In this document: piece after piece, positions 8,199-17,245 of the stretch
How the letters are laid out: each line of letters opens with the position of its first letter
Numbering within the stretch: the stretch's first letter is position 1
Origin: Paraburkholderia sp. C35
GTDB lineage: Bacteria; Pseudomonadota; Gammaproteobacteria; Burkholderiales; Burkholderiaceae
Direction of reading: 5' to 3'
Assembly: GCF_003121405.1 (NCBI RefSeq)
Contig: NZ_QBUY01000071.1
Span: 1 to 44,973 of the forward strand
DNA length: 44,973 bases
Program-made: the position numbers and the translations under genes
Notes under the pieces: generated by a model
Seen by the model: the letters and a program-made list of their open reading frames with translations, nothing else
What the model was told of the DNA's origin: nothing
Databases searched by the model: none

Positions 8199-9389
8199 AT
8201 GAACGCACCGCACGATCCGACGACCACGACCATGACCACCACGACTCCTTCGTTCCCGTCCCGCTTGCCCAACGTCGGCACGACGATCTTCACCGTGATG
8301 AGCGCGCTCGCCGTCGAAAAGAACGCCGTCAATCTCGGCCAGGGTTTTCCGGATTTCGACTGCGATCCGCGTATCGTCGATGCCGTGTCGAACGCAATGC
8401 GCGAAGGCCACAACCAGTATCCGCCGATGGCCGGTGTCGCGCCGTTGCGCCAGGCGATCTCCGAGAAAATCTCGAACCTGTATGGCCGCCGCTACGATGC
8501 CACCACCGAAATCACGGTGACGGCAGGCGCGACGCAAGCGCTGCTCACAGCCATCCTGTGCGCCGTCCATCCGGGCGATGAAGTGATCGTGGTCGAGCCG
8601 ACCTACGACAGCTATCTGCCGTCGATCGAACTGGCGGGCGGCAAGCCCGTGTTCGTCACGCTCGACGCACCCGACTACGCGATCCCGTTCGACAAGCTCG
8701 CCGCCGCGATCACGCCGAAGACGCGCATGATCCTGATCAACACGCCGCACAACCCGACGGGCACCGTCTGGCGCGCGGACGACATGAAGAAGCTCGAAGA
8801 CATCGTGCGCGGCACCAACGTGCTGATTCTGTCCGATGAAGTCTACGAGCACATGGTCTACGACGGCGCGCCGCACGAAAGCGTCGCGCGCTATCCGGAA
8901 CTCGCGCAGCGCAGCTTCGTGGTGTCGAGCTTCGGCAAGACCTATCACGTGACGGGCTGGAAGGTCGGCTATGTGGCCGCGCCCGCCGCGCTGACGGCCG
9001 AGTTCCGCAAGGTCCACCAGTTCAACGTGTTCACGGTCAACACGCCGATGCAACTCGGCCTCGCGCACTACATGCAGGACCCGGCACCGTATGTGAACCT
9101 GCCCGCCTTCTATCAGAAGAAGCGCGACTTCTTCCGCGCAGGTCTCGCGCAATCGCGTTTCAAGCTGTTGCCGTGTACGGGCACGTATTTCCAGTGCGTC
9201 GACTATTCGGCCATCAGCGACATGCCCGAGGCCGAGTTCGCGCAATGGCTGACCAGCGAGATCGGCGTGGCCGCCATTCCCGTTTCGGCGTTCTATCACG
9301 AGTCGCACGAATCGGGCGTCGTGCGCTTCTGCTTCGCGAAGAAAGAAGACACGCTCGCCACCGCGCTCGAACGGCTGGCGCGTCTCTAA
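8199..9389 (+). CDS. PLP-dependent aminotransferase, methionine aminotransferase (YbdL) type
   Basis: A 396-residue class I/II fold-type I aminotransferase. PLP contacts are visible: the NTPHNPTGT loop (N185), D213 and Y216 (SDEVYEH), and the Schiff-base lysine K247 in SSFGKTYHVTGWKVGY. The C-terminal arginine for the substrate carboxylate is in VRFCFAKKED. Overall it is closest to YbdL-type methionine or aromatic transaminases, which can serve the last step of methionine salvage. The first 20 residues are Thr/Pro-rich, and an alternative ATG at 8232 would remove eleven of them. A TACAAT -10-like box at 8135-8140 may be its promoter, though no good -35 accompanies it. Confidence 0.87.
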   Translation: MNAPHDPTTTTMTTTTPSFPSRLPNVGTTIFTVMSALAVEKNAVNLGQGFPDFDCDPRIVDAVSNAMREGHNQYPPMAGVAPLRQAISEKISNLYGRRYDATTEITVTAGATQALLTAILCAVHPGDEVIVVEPTYDSYLPSIELAGGKPVFVTLDAPDYAIPFDKLAAAITPKTRMILINTPHNPTGTVWRADDMKKLEDIVRGTNVLILSDEVYEHMVYDGAPHESVARYPELAQRSFVVSSFGKTYHVTGWKVGYVAAPAALTAEFRKVHQFNVFTVNTPMQLGLAHYMQDPAPYVNLPAFYQKKRDFFRAGLAQSRFKLLPCTGTYFQCVDYSAISDMPEAEFAQWLTSEIGVAAIPVSAFYHESHESGVVRFCFAKKEDTLATALERLARL

Positions 9390-9495
9390 GACGATGCGCG
9401 CGATGTTGCGAATGAACCCAGGTTCTTCGTCATCGCGCGCGACGCAAGACGGCGCCTGTGCCGTGTCGCATCCGTCCCACGCACAGGCCGCGCGC

Positions 9496-10143
9496 TCACT
9501 GCTTCTTTTGCGCTTCCACGTACGCCTTGCGGTCGTCCGTCACGCGCTGCGCGGCGGGACGCGCATTAATCGCCTTCACGTACGGCTTCCAGTCGATGCC
9601 GACATCGAGCAGGAAATCGCGGCCATAAATGGCCTGCGTCGTCATGCCGACGAGCGGCAGGCTCGCGAAGCCCGCAATATCCGCAATGCTGAACTGCTCG
9701 CCGCGCAGATACGGCGTGAACTGCGCCAGCCTTCTGAAGCCACGGATATGATGAATCAGCAGTTTCTCGGTGCGTCCTTTCGTGGCGTCCGTGACCGTGC
9801 CGCCGAAAAACGCCTGCTTGTACAGATTGCGCGCCGTCAGTTCGAGATGCACGTCGATGAACGTGATCAGCTCGCGCTGCTTCGCCGCTTCCCACGGATC
9901 GGGCGAAAAAATCGCCTTCTCGGGAAACGCCGCCGCCAGATATTCGATGATCGCCTGCGACTCGCACAAACTGCCCCGCTCGGTCACGATATACGGCACC
10001 TTGCCGAGCGGCGAGTGCTGGAGCATCGCTTCATCCTGGCTGAACGCCACCGGCACTTCCTCGAACGGAATGCCGAATTCGAGCAGCGCAAACTTCACTT
10101 TGTTGTAATAGTTGGACAGCGCAAAACCGTGCAGCTTGATCAT
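9496..10143 (-). CDS. glutathione S-transferase family protein
   Basis: A 215-residue cytosolic GST. The N-terminal thioredoxin-like domain (1-80) has LSNYYNKVKFALLE at the catalytic helix, the cis-proline in GKVPYI and the ES-QAIIEYL glutathione gamma-glutamyl site. The all-helical domain follows, with the FSIADIAGF capping motif. The substrate is unknown. It is divergent from the hydroxyacyl-CoA dehydrogenase gene, sharing a 136-bp spacer, and convergent with the aminotransferase, so there is no operon partner. Confidence 0.88.
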   Translation of the reverse strand: MIKLHGFALSNYYNKVKFALLEFGIPFEEVPVAFSQDEAMLQHSPLGKVPYIVTERGSLCESQAIIEYLAAAFPEKAIFSPDPWEAAKQRELITFIDVHLELTARNLYKQAFFGGTVTDATKGRTEKLLIHHIRGFRRLAQFTPYLRGEQFSIADIAGFASLPLVGMTTQAIYGRDFLLDVGIDWKPYVKAINARPAAQRVTDDRKAYVEAQKKQ

Positions 10144-10235
10144 CCGTTATCTCCCTGCGGATTGATGTCGAAATACGCTTGCGATTCGTCCCGGTCTTCG
10201 CGGTTCATGCCAAGGCGCGCGAACACGGCAAATAG

Positions 10236-10258
10236 AAACGCACGTACTATTTTAGAAT
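10236..10258 (+). promoter_or_regulatory. possible -10 box with an ACG-NN-CGT half-palindrome upstream of the + acyl-CoA cluster
   Basis: TAGAAT at 10253-10258 is a 5/6 match to TATAAT, seven bases before the GGAG Shine-Dalgarno of the hydroxyacyl-CoA dehydrogenase. No good -35 is present. Directly upstream, 10236-10247 reads AAACGCACGTAC, sharing the ACG-NN-CGT core and 8 of 12 bases with the better palindrome at 18975-18986. The match is weak and suggestive only. Confidence 0.3.
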
Positions 10259-10279
10259 AATCATGGAGTGAGTCACATC

Positions 10280-11848
10280 ATGTCATCGAACACCTCTCGC
10301 CAGTACACCATCGAGACCGTCGGCATCGTCGGCGCGGGCGCGATGGGTCGCGGCATCGCGCAGATCGCCGCGCTCGCGGGCCTCAAGGTCAGGCGTTTCG
10401 ACACGAGCCCTGAGGCTGTCGGCGCGGCACGCGATTACCTGTCCGATACGTTCTCGAAACTGGTCAGCAAAGGCAAGCTCGACAATTCGCGCTCGCTGGC
10501 CGCGCTCGCCAACGTGACGGGCGCGAACGCCATCGGCGATCTCAAGGATTGCGATCTCGTCATCGAAGCGATCGTCGAGAAGCTCGATGTGAAGCGCGCG
10601 CTGTTCAAGGAACTCGAAGGCGTAGTTGGCGAGCACTGCATTCTCGCGTCGAACACGTCGTCGCTGTCGATCACGGCGATTGCGGCCGCATGCGCCGATC
10701 CTTCACGCGTACTCGGCTATCACTTCTTCAACCCGGTGCCGCTGATGAAGGTCGTCGAAGTCATCGACGGTCTGCGCAGCGATCACGCGGCAGGCAATGC
10801 GTTGATGGATCTCGCGCGCCGCATGGGGCACACACCCGTGCGCGCGAAAGACATGCCCGGCTTCATCGTCAATCACGCGGGCCGCGGCATGAACACGGAA
10901 GGTCTGCGCGTTGCAGATGAAGGCGTCGCGAGCTTCGTCGAGATCGACCGCATCATGCGCGAACAGGCGGGCTTCCGTCTTGGGCCGTTCGAACTGCTCG
11001 ATCTGACCGCGCTCGACGTTTCGCATCCCGTGATGGAATCGATCTATCACCAGTTCTACGAAGAGCCGCGCTTCACGCCGTCACCGATTACGGGCACGCG
11101 CCTCGCGGGTGGACTGATCGGACGCAAGGTGGGCGAAGGCTTCTATACGTATGTCGATGGCAAGCAGCAGGCGCCCGTCGAAGCGCCCGCGCCGACGCAA
11201 TTGCCGCAGCGCGTCTGGATCAGCGCACGCGTGCCCGCTGCGCGCGAGGCCGTACTCGCGCTGATCGCCAAGGCCAACGTTGCCATCGACGAAGGCACGA
11301 CGCCAGCCGCCGATTCGCTGATCGTCGTGACGCCGCTCGGTTTCGACGCAACGACAGCCGCCGTCGATGAAAACCTCGACGCGAGCCGTGTGGTCGCCAT
11401 CGATACGTTGTTCCCGCTCGCCGACGCAAAGCGCCGCACGCTGATGACCACGCCCGCGACCACGCGCGCCGCGCGCGACACGGCACACGCCCTCTTCGCG
11501 CACGACGGCGTGCCCGTTACCGTGATCCGCGATTCGACGGGCTTCGTCGCGCAGCGCGTGGTGGCGACCATCGTCAACATCGGCTGTGACATCGCGCAGC
11601 GCCAGATTGCCTCGCCGCAGGACATCGACCTCGCCGTGACGCTCGGCCTCGGCTATCCGCGCGGGCCGCTCGCGCTCGGCGACGCGCTCGGCGCGCCAAC
11701 CATCCTGACGATCCTGCGCAACATGTTCGGCGTGCTCGGCGATCCGCGCTATCGCCCGTCGCCGTGGCTCGCGCGCCGTGCACAACTCGGCATGTCGCTC
11801 ACACAATCCGATATCGCAGATCAGGACAACGCAAAGGAGACCGCATAA
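10280..11848 (+). CDS. 3-hydroxyacyl-CoA dehydrogenase, two-domain (PaaH/FadB-like)
   Basis: A 522-residue NAD-dependent dehydrogenase oxidising 3-hydroxyacyl-CoA to 3-ketoacyl-CoA. The Rossmann GxGxxG is G18-A-G-A-M-G23, the catalytic dyad is H148 (GYHFFNPVP) and E160, and SNTSS lies around 125. After the first C-terminal helical domain comes a second 3HCDH domain (about 420-510), as in PaaH-type proteins longer than 500 residues. I chose the ATG at 10280 over the GTG at 10268 because GGAG at 10265 is too close to the GTG. First gene of the + cluster; its stop directly abuts the next ATG. Confidence 0.92.
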   Translation: MSSNTSRQYTIETVGIVGAGAMGRGIAQIAALAGLKVRRFDTSPEAVGAARDYLSDTFSKLVSKGKLDNSRSLAALANVTGANAIGDLKDCDLVIEAIVEKLDVKRALFKELEGVVGEHCILASNTSSLSITAIAAACADPSRVLGYHFFNPVPLMKVVEVIDGLRSDHAAGNALMDLARRMGHTPVRAKDMPGFIVNHAGRGMNTEGLRVADEGVASFVEIDRIMREQAGFRLGPFELLDLTALDVSHPVMESIYHQFYEEPRFTPSPITGTRLAGGLIGRKVGEGFYTYVDGKQQAPVEAPAPTQLPQRVWISARVPAAREAVLALIAKANVAIDEGTTPAADSLIVVTPLGFDATTAAVDENLDASRVVAIDTLFPLADAKRRTLMTTPATTRAARDTAHALFAHDGVPVTVIRDSTGFVAQRVVATIVNIGCDIAQRQIASPQDIDLAVTLGLGYPRGPLALGDALGAPTILTILRNMFGVLGDPRYRPSPWLARRAQLGMSLTQSDIADQDNAKETA

Positions 11849-12637
11849 ATGGCCGCCGAACTGCTCGCCCCCCGCCCAGCCGAAAGCGAATCGACGCTCG
11901 TGCTGACGCTTTCCAACCCCGGTGCGCGCAATGCGATGCACCCGGACATGTACGCAGCCGGCATCGAAGCGATGAACACGGCCGAACGCGATACGTCGAT
12001 TGGTGCCGTGGTTATCACGGGCGCGGACAACTTCTTTTGTGCGGGCGGCAACCTGAACCGCCTGCTCGAAAACCGTGCGAAAGATCCTTCCGTGCAGGCG
12101 CAAAGCATCGATCTGCTCGGTGAGTGGATTGCCGCGCTGCAGGCGTCGACGAAACCGGTGATCGCGGCTGTCGAAGGCGCGGCGGCGGGCGCGGGTTTTT
12201 CGCTCGCATTGGCCTGCGACCTGATCGTCGCCGCCGATGACGCGAAGTTCGTCATGTCGTACGCGCGCGTCGGTCTCACGCCCGATGGCGGCGGTTCGTG
12301 GTTTCTCGCCCGCGCGTTGCCGCGCCAGCTTGCGACGGAAGTGCTGATCGAAGGCAAGCCGATCGGCGCGGAGCGTCTGCATGAACTCGGCGTCGTAAAC
12401 CGGCTCACGAAGGCGGGTGCCGCGCGTGATGCAGCTGTTGCGTGGGCCGACGATCTCGGCAAGATTTCGCCGAATTCGAAGGCGCGCATCAAAGGGCTGA
12501 TCGCGGCGGCAGGCGCGCAGTCACTGCCCGAGCATCTCGTTGCCGAGCGAGACAGCTTCGTCGCGTCGCTGCATCATCGCGACGGGCTGGAAGGCATCAC
12601 GGCGTTCCTCGAAAAGCGCAAGCCGAACTACAGATAA
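11849..12637 (+). CDS. enoyl-CoA hydratase/isomerase (PaaG-like)
   Basis: A 262-residue crotonase-fold enzyme. The oxyanion-hole loops are FFCAGGNLNRL and EGAAAGAGFSLALACDLIVA. The GLTPDGGGSWFLAR segment is the PaaG/isomerase type, with Asp rather than Glu near the second catalytic position. It would hydrate or isomerise enoyl-CoA just before the dehydrogenase encoded upstream. The ATG follows the upstream TAA with no gap and the AAAGGAGA Shine-Dalgarno lies inside the upstream gene, so the two are translationally coupled. Confidence 0.9.
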   Translation: MAAELLAPRPAESESTLVLTLSNPGARNAMHPDMYAAGIEAMNTAERDTSIGAVVITGADNFFCAGGNLNRLLENRAKDPSVQAQSIDLLGEWIAALQASTKPVIAAVEGAAAGAGFSLALACDLIVAADDAKFVMSYARVGLTPDGGGSWFLARALPRQLATEVLIEGKPIGAERLHELGVVNRLTKAGAARDAAVAWADDLGKISPNSKARIKGLIAAAGAQSLPEHLVAERDSFVASLHHRDGLEGITAFLEKRKPNYR

Positions 12638-12710
12638 ACATGCTGCATGCGGCACCCGCAATTCACTTTAATAAGGCGCAGCTAGCAGACGGATTTCAAA
12701 CGGAGGAGAC

Positions 12711-13799
12711 ATGCCGCAAGACGCGACACCGACCGACTACTCCGCATTCGAAGGCACGCGGCCCGTGAGCGAGCGGCAGCGTATCGATATCGACGCGCTG
12801 TCCGTGTGGCTATCGCAACATGTCGAAGGCTTTACGAGACCCTTGACGCTCGAACAGTTCGCGGGCGGCCAGTCGAATCCCACCTTCAAGCTGATCACGC
12901 CGACGCGCGCCTATGTGATGCGCGCGAAACCCGGGCCTGCCGCGAAACTGTTGCCGTCCGCGCATGCGATCGAGCGCGAGTATCGGGTGATGCACGCGTT
13001 GCGCGACACGGATGTGCCTGTCGCAAGGATGTTGGCGCTGTGCGAGGACGAAAGCGTGATTGGCCGTGCCTTCTACGTGATGGCGTTCGTCGAGGGCCGT
13101 GTGTTGTGGGATCCGTCGCTGCCCGGCATGACACCGGCGCAGCGCGGCGCGATCTATGACGAGATGAATCGCGTGATGGCCGCGCTGCATACGGTCGATG
13201 TCGACGCAACGGGTCTTGCGGACTACGGGAAGCCCGGCAACTACTTCGTACGTCAGATCGGCCGATGGAGCAAGCAGTATCTGGCCTCGGAGACGGAACC
13301 GATCGACGCGATGCATCGCCTGATCGAATGGCTGCCGCAGCATATGCCTGCGGAAACGGGCACGCACGCGTCGGTCGTGCATGGCGATTTCCGGCTCGAC
13401 AATCTCATCTTCGATCCTCACGAACCGCGCGTGCTCGCCGTGCTCGACTGGGAACTGTCGACGCTAGGCGATCCCCTCGCCGACTTCGCCTATCACTGCA
13501 TGGCGTGGCACGTCGATCCGACGCAGTTTCGCGGCATCGCGGGACTCGACTGGACAGCGCTCGGCATTCCCGACGAGGCACGCTATGTGCAACGTTATTG
13601 CGAGCGCACGGGGTTGACGATTGCCGGCGACTGGAACTTCTATCTCGCGTACAACATGTTCCGCATCGCGGCGATCTTGCAAGGGATCATGAAGCGTGTG
13701 GTCGATGGCACGGCGGCGAGCGAACAGGCGGCCGACGCGGGGCGGCGCGCGAAACCGATGGCCGAACTCGCGTGGCGCTACGCGCAGAAAGTGCGCTGA
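12711..13799 (+). CDS. APH-type phosphotransferase (ACAD10/11 N-domain or LvaA-like)
   Basis: A 362-residue kinase-fold protein of the aminoglycoside phosphotransferase superfamily. The catalytic loop is H224-G-D226-F-R-L-D-N231 and the Mg2+-binding Asp is D246 in LDWELSTLGDPLADF. The N-terminal FAGGQSNPTFKL is the nucleotide loop. This subfamily pairs with acyl-CoA dehydrogenases, fused in animal ACAD10/11 and separate as LvaA/LvaC in the Pseudomonas levulinate pathway, where the kinase phosphorylates a 4-hydroxyacyl-CoA. The next gene is such a dehydrogenase, which supports that role. The Shine-Dalgarno GGAGGAG is strong. Antibiotic resistance is unlikely. Confidence 0.85.
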   Translation: MPQDATPTDYSAFEGTRPVSERQRIDIDALSVWLSQHVEGFTRPLTLEQFAGGQSNPTFKLITPTRAYVMRAKPGPAAKLLPSAHAIEREYRVMHALRDTDVPVARMLALCEDESVIGRAFYVMAFVEGRVLWDPSLPGMTPAQRGAIYDEMNRVMAALHTVDVDATGLADYGKPGNYFVRQIGRWSKQYLASETEPIDAMHRLIEWLPQHMPAETGTHASVVHGDFRLDNLIFDPHEPRVLAVLDWELSTLGDPLADFAYHCMAWHVDPTQFRGIAGLDWTALGIPDEARYVQRYCERTGLTIAGDWNFYLAYNMFRIAAILQGIMKRVVDGTAASEQAADAGRRAKPMAELAWRYAQKVR

Positions 13800-13877
13800 T
13801 TCGACTGCGTCGATGAACTGTCGGCGCCGCATCGACTCACTCTGTAGACCGGATTCAACGTCATCCATGAGGGCAAA

Positions 13878-15095
13878 ATGAATTTCGACTACACACCGAA
13901 GGTCCAGGCGTTGCGCGACAAACTGCTCACGTTCTTCGACGAGCACATCTATCCGAACGAACCGGTCTATGCCGCCGAGGTTGCGCGCAATCGCCAGGCG
14001 GGCAACGCATGGGTGCCGACGGAACTGATCGAAACGCTGAAGCAGCAGGCGCGCGACGCTGGCCTGTGGAATCTGTTCCTGCCCGACTCCGAGCGCGGCG
14101 CGGGACTGACGAACCTCGAATATGCGCCGCTATGCGAGATCATGGGTCGCGTGCCGTGGTCGCCCGAAGTGTTCAACTGCAACGCGCCCGACACGGGCAA
14201 CATGGAAACGATCGAGCGCTACGGCAGCGAAGAAAACCGGCGCGAGTGGCTGGAGCCGCTGCTGCAAGGACAGATCCGCTCGGCCTTTCTGATGACGGAG
14301 CCTGAGGTGGCGTCATCGGATGCGACGAACATCCAGACCAGCATCGTGCGCGACGGCGACACCTATGTGATCAACGGGCACAAGTGGTGGTCATCGGGTG
14401 CGGGCGATCCACGCTGCAAGCTGTTCATCGTGATGGGCAAGACAGACCCGGACGCGCCGCGTCACGCGCAGCAATCGATGATACTCGTGCCGGCCGATGC
14501 GACGGGGATCACCGTGCATCGTCCGTTGACGGTGTTTGGCTACGATGACGCGCCGCATGGCCATATGGAGATTACGCTCGACAACGTGCGCGTGCCGGCT
14601 GCCAACCTGCTGCTAGGCGAAGGACGTGGCTTCGAGATCGCGCAAGGACGGCTCGGGCCTGGCCGCATTCATCATTGCATGCGGCTGATCGGGCTCGCTG
14701 AACGCGCCCTCGAATTGATGGCGCGGCGGGCGCTGCAGCGGGTGGCATTCGGCAAGCCGATTGCTGCGCAAGGTGTGACGCAGGAGCGGATTGCCGAGGC
14801 GCGGTGTCTGATCGAGCAGGCGCGACTACTCACGCTGAAGACGGCCTACATGATGGATACCGTCGGCAATAAAGGCGCTCGCGGTGAGATCGCGATGATC
14901 AAGGTTGTTGCACCCAATATGGCCTGTCAGGTGATCGACTGGGCAATCCAGGCGCATGGTGCAGCAGGGATGAGCGAGGATTTTCCTCTGGCCTATGCCT
15001 ATACCACCGCGCGATGGCTGCGGTTCGCCGATGGTCCCGATGAAGTGCATCGCAATGCCATCGCCAGGATTGAACTTGCCAGGTATGGGGAGTGA
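13878..15095 (+). CDS. acyl-CoA dehydrogenase, ACAD10/11-like (LvaC-like)
   Basis: A 405-residue FAD-dependent acyl-CoA dehydrogenase fold with MTEPEVASSDATNI and NGHKWWSSGAGDP at the FAD/substrate loops and LGPGRIHHCMRLIG in the C-terminal helices. Where medium-chain dehydrogenases have the catalytic Glu (YEGT), this protein has D385 in FADGPDEVHRNAIA, the ACAD10/11-type motif. Together with the kinase gene 78 bp upstream this suggests removal of phosphate from a 4-phosphoacyl-CoA to give an enoyl-CoA, rather than a simple dehydrogenation. Last gene of the + cluster; it ends 65 bp from the convergent MaoC gene with no obvious terminator between. Confidence 0.88.
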   Translation: MNFDYTPKVQALRDKLLTFFDEHIYPNEPVYAAEVARNRQAGNAWVPTELIETLKQQARDAGLWNLFLPDSERGAGLTNLEYAPLCEIMGRVPWSPEVFNCNAPDTGNMETIERYGSEENRREWLEPLLQGQIRSAFLMTEPEVASSDATNIQTSIVRDGDTYVINGHKWWSSGAGDPRCKLFIVMGKTDPDAPRHAQQSMILVPADATGITVHRPLTVFGYDDAPHGHMEITLDNVRVPAANLLLGEGRGFEIAQGRLGPGRIHHCMRLIGLAERALELMARRALQRVAFGKPIAAQGVTQERIAEARCLIEQARLLTLKTAYMMDTVGNKGARGEIAMIKVVAPNMACQVIDWAIQAHGAAGMSEDFPLAYAYTTARWLRFADGPDEVHRNAIARIELARYGE

Positions 15096-15160
15096 TGTCG
15101 GTTTTCCGGTTCGGCGCGCCGACTGCGTCAGACGCACAACACCGGGCGCCGCGCCAACCA

Positions 15161-15625
15161 CTAGAAATAGTGCCGCGTAATGAACTCAGCGACACACACG
15201 GGACGCTCGCTCCCCTGCCGTTCGAGCGTCACGTTCCACGCGATCTGCACACCGCCTGCCTCGACGTCCGTCACGCTCTCGACCACGAAGCTCGCGCGCA
15301 AATGCGATCCCACGGTCACAGGCGCCGTGAAGCGCACCCGGTTAAGCCCATAGTTGACGCCCATGCGCTGCTCGAAACGAAACGTATCGACCAGCAACGC
15401 AGGCATCAGCGACAGCGTCAGAAAACCATGCGCAATCGGCCCGCCGAACGGCGACTCGCGCTTCGCACGCTCAGGATCGACGTGACTCCATTGATGATCG
15501 CCCGTTGCGACGGCAAACCGGTCGACACGCGCCTGATCCACTTCGACCCAATCGCTCACGCGCTCCGGCTGACCGACCAGCGCGCGCACGTCGTCCGCTG
15601 AAGCGAGCGTCAGCTCCGGCGTCAT
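15161..15625 (-). CDS. MaoC-like (R)-specific enoyl-CoA hydratase
   Basis: A 154-residue single hot-dog domain. The hydratase-2 motif is visible: Asp and His in ATGDHQWSHVDPERA, then GGPIAHGFLTLSLMP, as in PhaJ-type enzymes that hydrate trans-2-enoyl-CoA. Its ATG overlaps the stop of the preceding MaoC gene by four bases (15622-15625), so the two are coupled and possibly form a heteromer. It is the last gene of the - cluster. Confidence 0.88.
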   Translation of the reverse strand: MTPELTLASADDVRALVGQPERVSDWVEVDQARVDRFAVATGDHQWSHVDPERAKRESPFGGPIAHGFLTLSLMPALLVDTFRFEQRMGVNYGLNRVRFTAPVTVGSHLRASFVVESVTDVEAGGVQIAWNVTLERQGSERPVCVAEFITRHYF

Positions 15626-16080
15626 GCTGACGCTCCAGGATTACGCAGCCCGAAAATCGCCTTCGATCGCACCGTGATCACGAGTTCGCCATCCTGATTG
15701 AAGCCCTGCCATTCCGTCGACACGATGCCGCGATCCGGCTTGCTCGCCGACACGCGCTTGTCGAGCACGCTATTCATCATGCGGATCGTGTCGCCGACGC
15801 GCACCGGCTTCAGCCAGCGTAAATCGTCGATGCCCGGCGACCCCATCGACGTCGAACCTGCCAGCGCGTTGCGCACCAGCATGCCCATCATCACCGAGCA
15901 CGTGTGCCAGCCGCTCGCGATCAGCGTGCCGTATGGCGACGCCGCCGCGCCCGCATCGCTGACGTGAAACGGCTGCGGATCGAACTGCTCCGCGAAGCGC
16001 ACGATTTCATCGCGCGTGAACGTGTGCGAGCCGACTTCGTACGACTTGCCGACTTCCATGTCTTCGTAGCTCAAGCCCAT
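15622..16080 (-). CDS. MaoC-like dehydratase
   Basis: A 152-residue hot-dog protein. The catalytic Asp-His pair is in FDPQPFHVSDAGAAASPYG, followed by GTLIASGWHTCSVM. It has only about general fold similarity to its overlapping neighbour, so this is a divergent pair rather than a recent tandem duplicate. Such pairs form heteromers in some acyl-CoA pathways (for example in actinobacterial sterol degradation). It lies 27 bp after the small acyl-CoA dehydrogenase. Confidence 0.87.
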   Translation of the reverse strand: MGLSYEDMEVGKSYEVGSHTFTRDEIVRFAEQFDPQPFHVSDAGAAASPYGTLIASGWHTCSVMMGMLVRNALAGSTSMGSPGIDDLRWLKPVRVGDTIRMMNSVLDKRVSASKPDRGIVSTEWQGFNQDGELVITVRSKAIFGLRNPGASA

Positions 16081-16107
16081 GTTTACCTCGTTTGTGTGCC
16101 CGCGCGT

Positions 16108-17235
16108 TCAGGCGTCAGTCATGATGAAGCCCGGCAGCGCGGCAAAGCGCGCCAGATGATGATCGACATCGCCGAGCGTGGTTTCGATGATGGCGAGACG
16201 CTTGAACAGATGCGCCGCCGCGACTTCGTTCGTCACGCCCATGCCGCCGTGCAGTTGCACCGCCTGCTGGCCGACGAAGCGCGCTGCCTGTCCCACGCGC
16301 ACCTTGGCCGCCGATACCGCGCGACGCCGCTCGTCGAGATCGTCGCTGCTGTAATGCACGGCGGCGAGATAGGTGGCCGAGCGCGCCTGTTCGGTGTGAA
16401 TCAGCATCTCGACCATGCGATGCTGCAGCGCCTGGAAGCGTGCAATCGGTACGCCGAACTGCTGGCGCGTCTTCGTGTATTCGACCGTCGCGGCATTGAG
16501 TGCGTCGAGTGCGCCGATGGCTTCGGAGCACAGCAAGACTGTGGCGTAGTCCGCGATGTGTTCCAGCGCGGCGGCGCCCGCATGCCTGCCATTCAGCTTG
16601 CGCGCTGGTGTCGCGTTGAACACGAGCGTCGCGGCGCGCTGGCCGTCGATCGTGCGGTAATCGGTGATCTGCGTGTTCGCTGCATCGCGCGCGACGATGA
16701 ACAGGGCGATCTCGCCGTCGAGCCGCGCCGGCACGATCCAGTAGTCAGCCTGCGCACCATGTTGCACGACCGATTTCGTGCCGCTCAACGCAAAACCATC
16801 GCCCGCGCGCGCTGCCGTCGTTGCGACCGAAAACAGGTCGTAGCGTGCATCGGGTTCATGAAACGCGACAGCAAGTTTGATCTCGCCTTGCGCCGCGCGT
16901 TCGAGCAACGCGGCATCGTCGCCCTCGCCCGTGCCGGACAGCTTCAGCGCCTCGATGCCGACCGCCGTCGCCCAATACGGCTCGACGACGAGCGCACGTC
17001 CCAGTTCCTGCATCACGACCAGCATGTCGATCGCGCTGCCGTCGAAGCCGCCCTGCGCTTCGGGCACAGGCAAGGCCGTCAGCCCCAGTTCGGCCAGCGC
17101 CGACCAATGCTCGCCCGATACGCCCGCTTCCGTCTTGACGATGGCCTGACGTGCTTCGAAGCCGTAGTGCTTGTCGAGATAGCGGCGCAGCGCGTCGGCG
17201 AATTGCTGCTGTTCGTCGGTGAAATTGAAGTTCAT
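16108..17235 (-). CDS. acyl-CoA dehydrogenase, PimD-like small subunit
   Basis: A 375-residue acyl-CoA dehydrogenase fold: an N-domain starting MNFNFTDEQQQFADALRRY, and a C-terminal domain with QQFGVPIARFQALQHRM and QLHGGMGVTNE. The usual C-terminal YEG-type catalytic motif is absent; the chain ends in LGDVDHHLARF, as in the small subunits of two-gene dehydrogenases such as pimeloyl-CoA dehydrogenase. It probably pairs with the larger paralogue ten bases upstream; active sites formed by one competent and one incompetent subunit are known in such heteromers. Confidence 0.87.
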   Translation of the reverse strand: MNFNFTDEQQQFADALRRYLDKHYGFEARQAIVKTEAGVSGEHWSALAELGLTALPVPEAQGGFDGSAIDMLVVMQELGRALVVEPYWATAVGIEALKLSGTGEGDDAALLERAAQGEIKLAVAFHEPDARYDLFSVATTAARAGDGFALSGTKSVVQHGAQADYWIVPARLDGEIALFIVARDAANTQITDYRTIDGQRAATLVFNATPARKLNGRHAGAAALEHIADYATVLLCSEAIGALDALNAATVEYTKTRQQFGVPIARFQALQHRMVEMLIHTEQARSATYLAAVHYSSDDLDERRRAVSAAKVRVGQAARFVGQQAVQLHGGMGVTNEVAAAHLFKRLAIIETTLGDVDHHLARFAALPGFIMTDA

Positions 17236-17245
17236 GCGCCGCTCC

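Noticed and set aside
7401..9308. A 635-codon - strand frame opposite the PIN and aminotransferase genes
   Set aside because: Same shadow effect; both + strand genes have intact catalytic motifs, and the antisense product has no recognisable fold.
12711..13799. Aminoglycoside resistance gene
   Set aside because: The APH fold is of the acyl-CoA-dehydrogenase-linked type and sits in an acyl-CoA cluster, so drug phosphorylation is unlikely.
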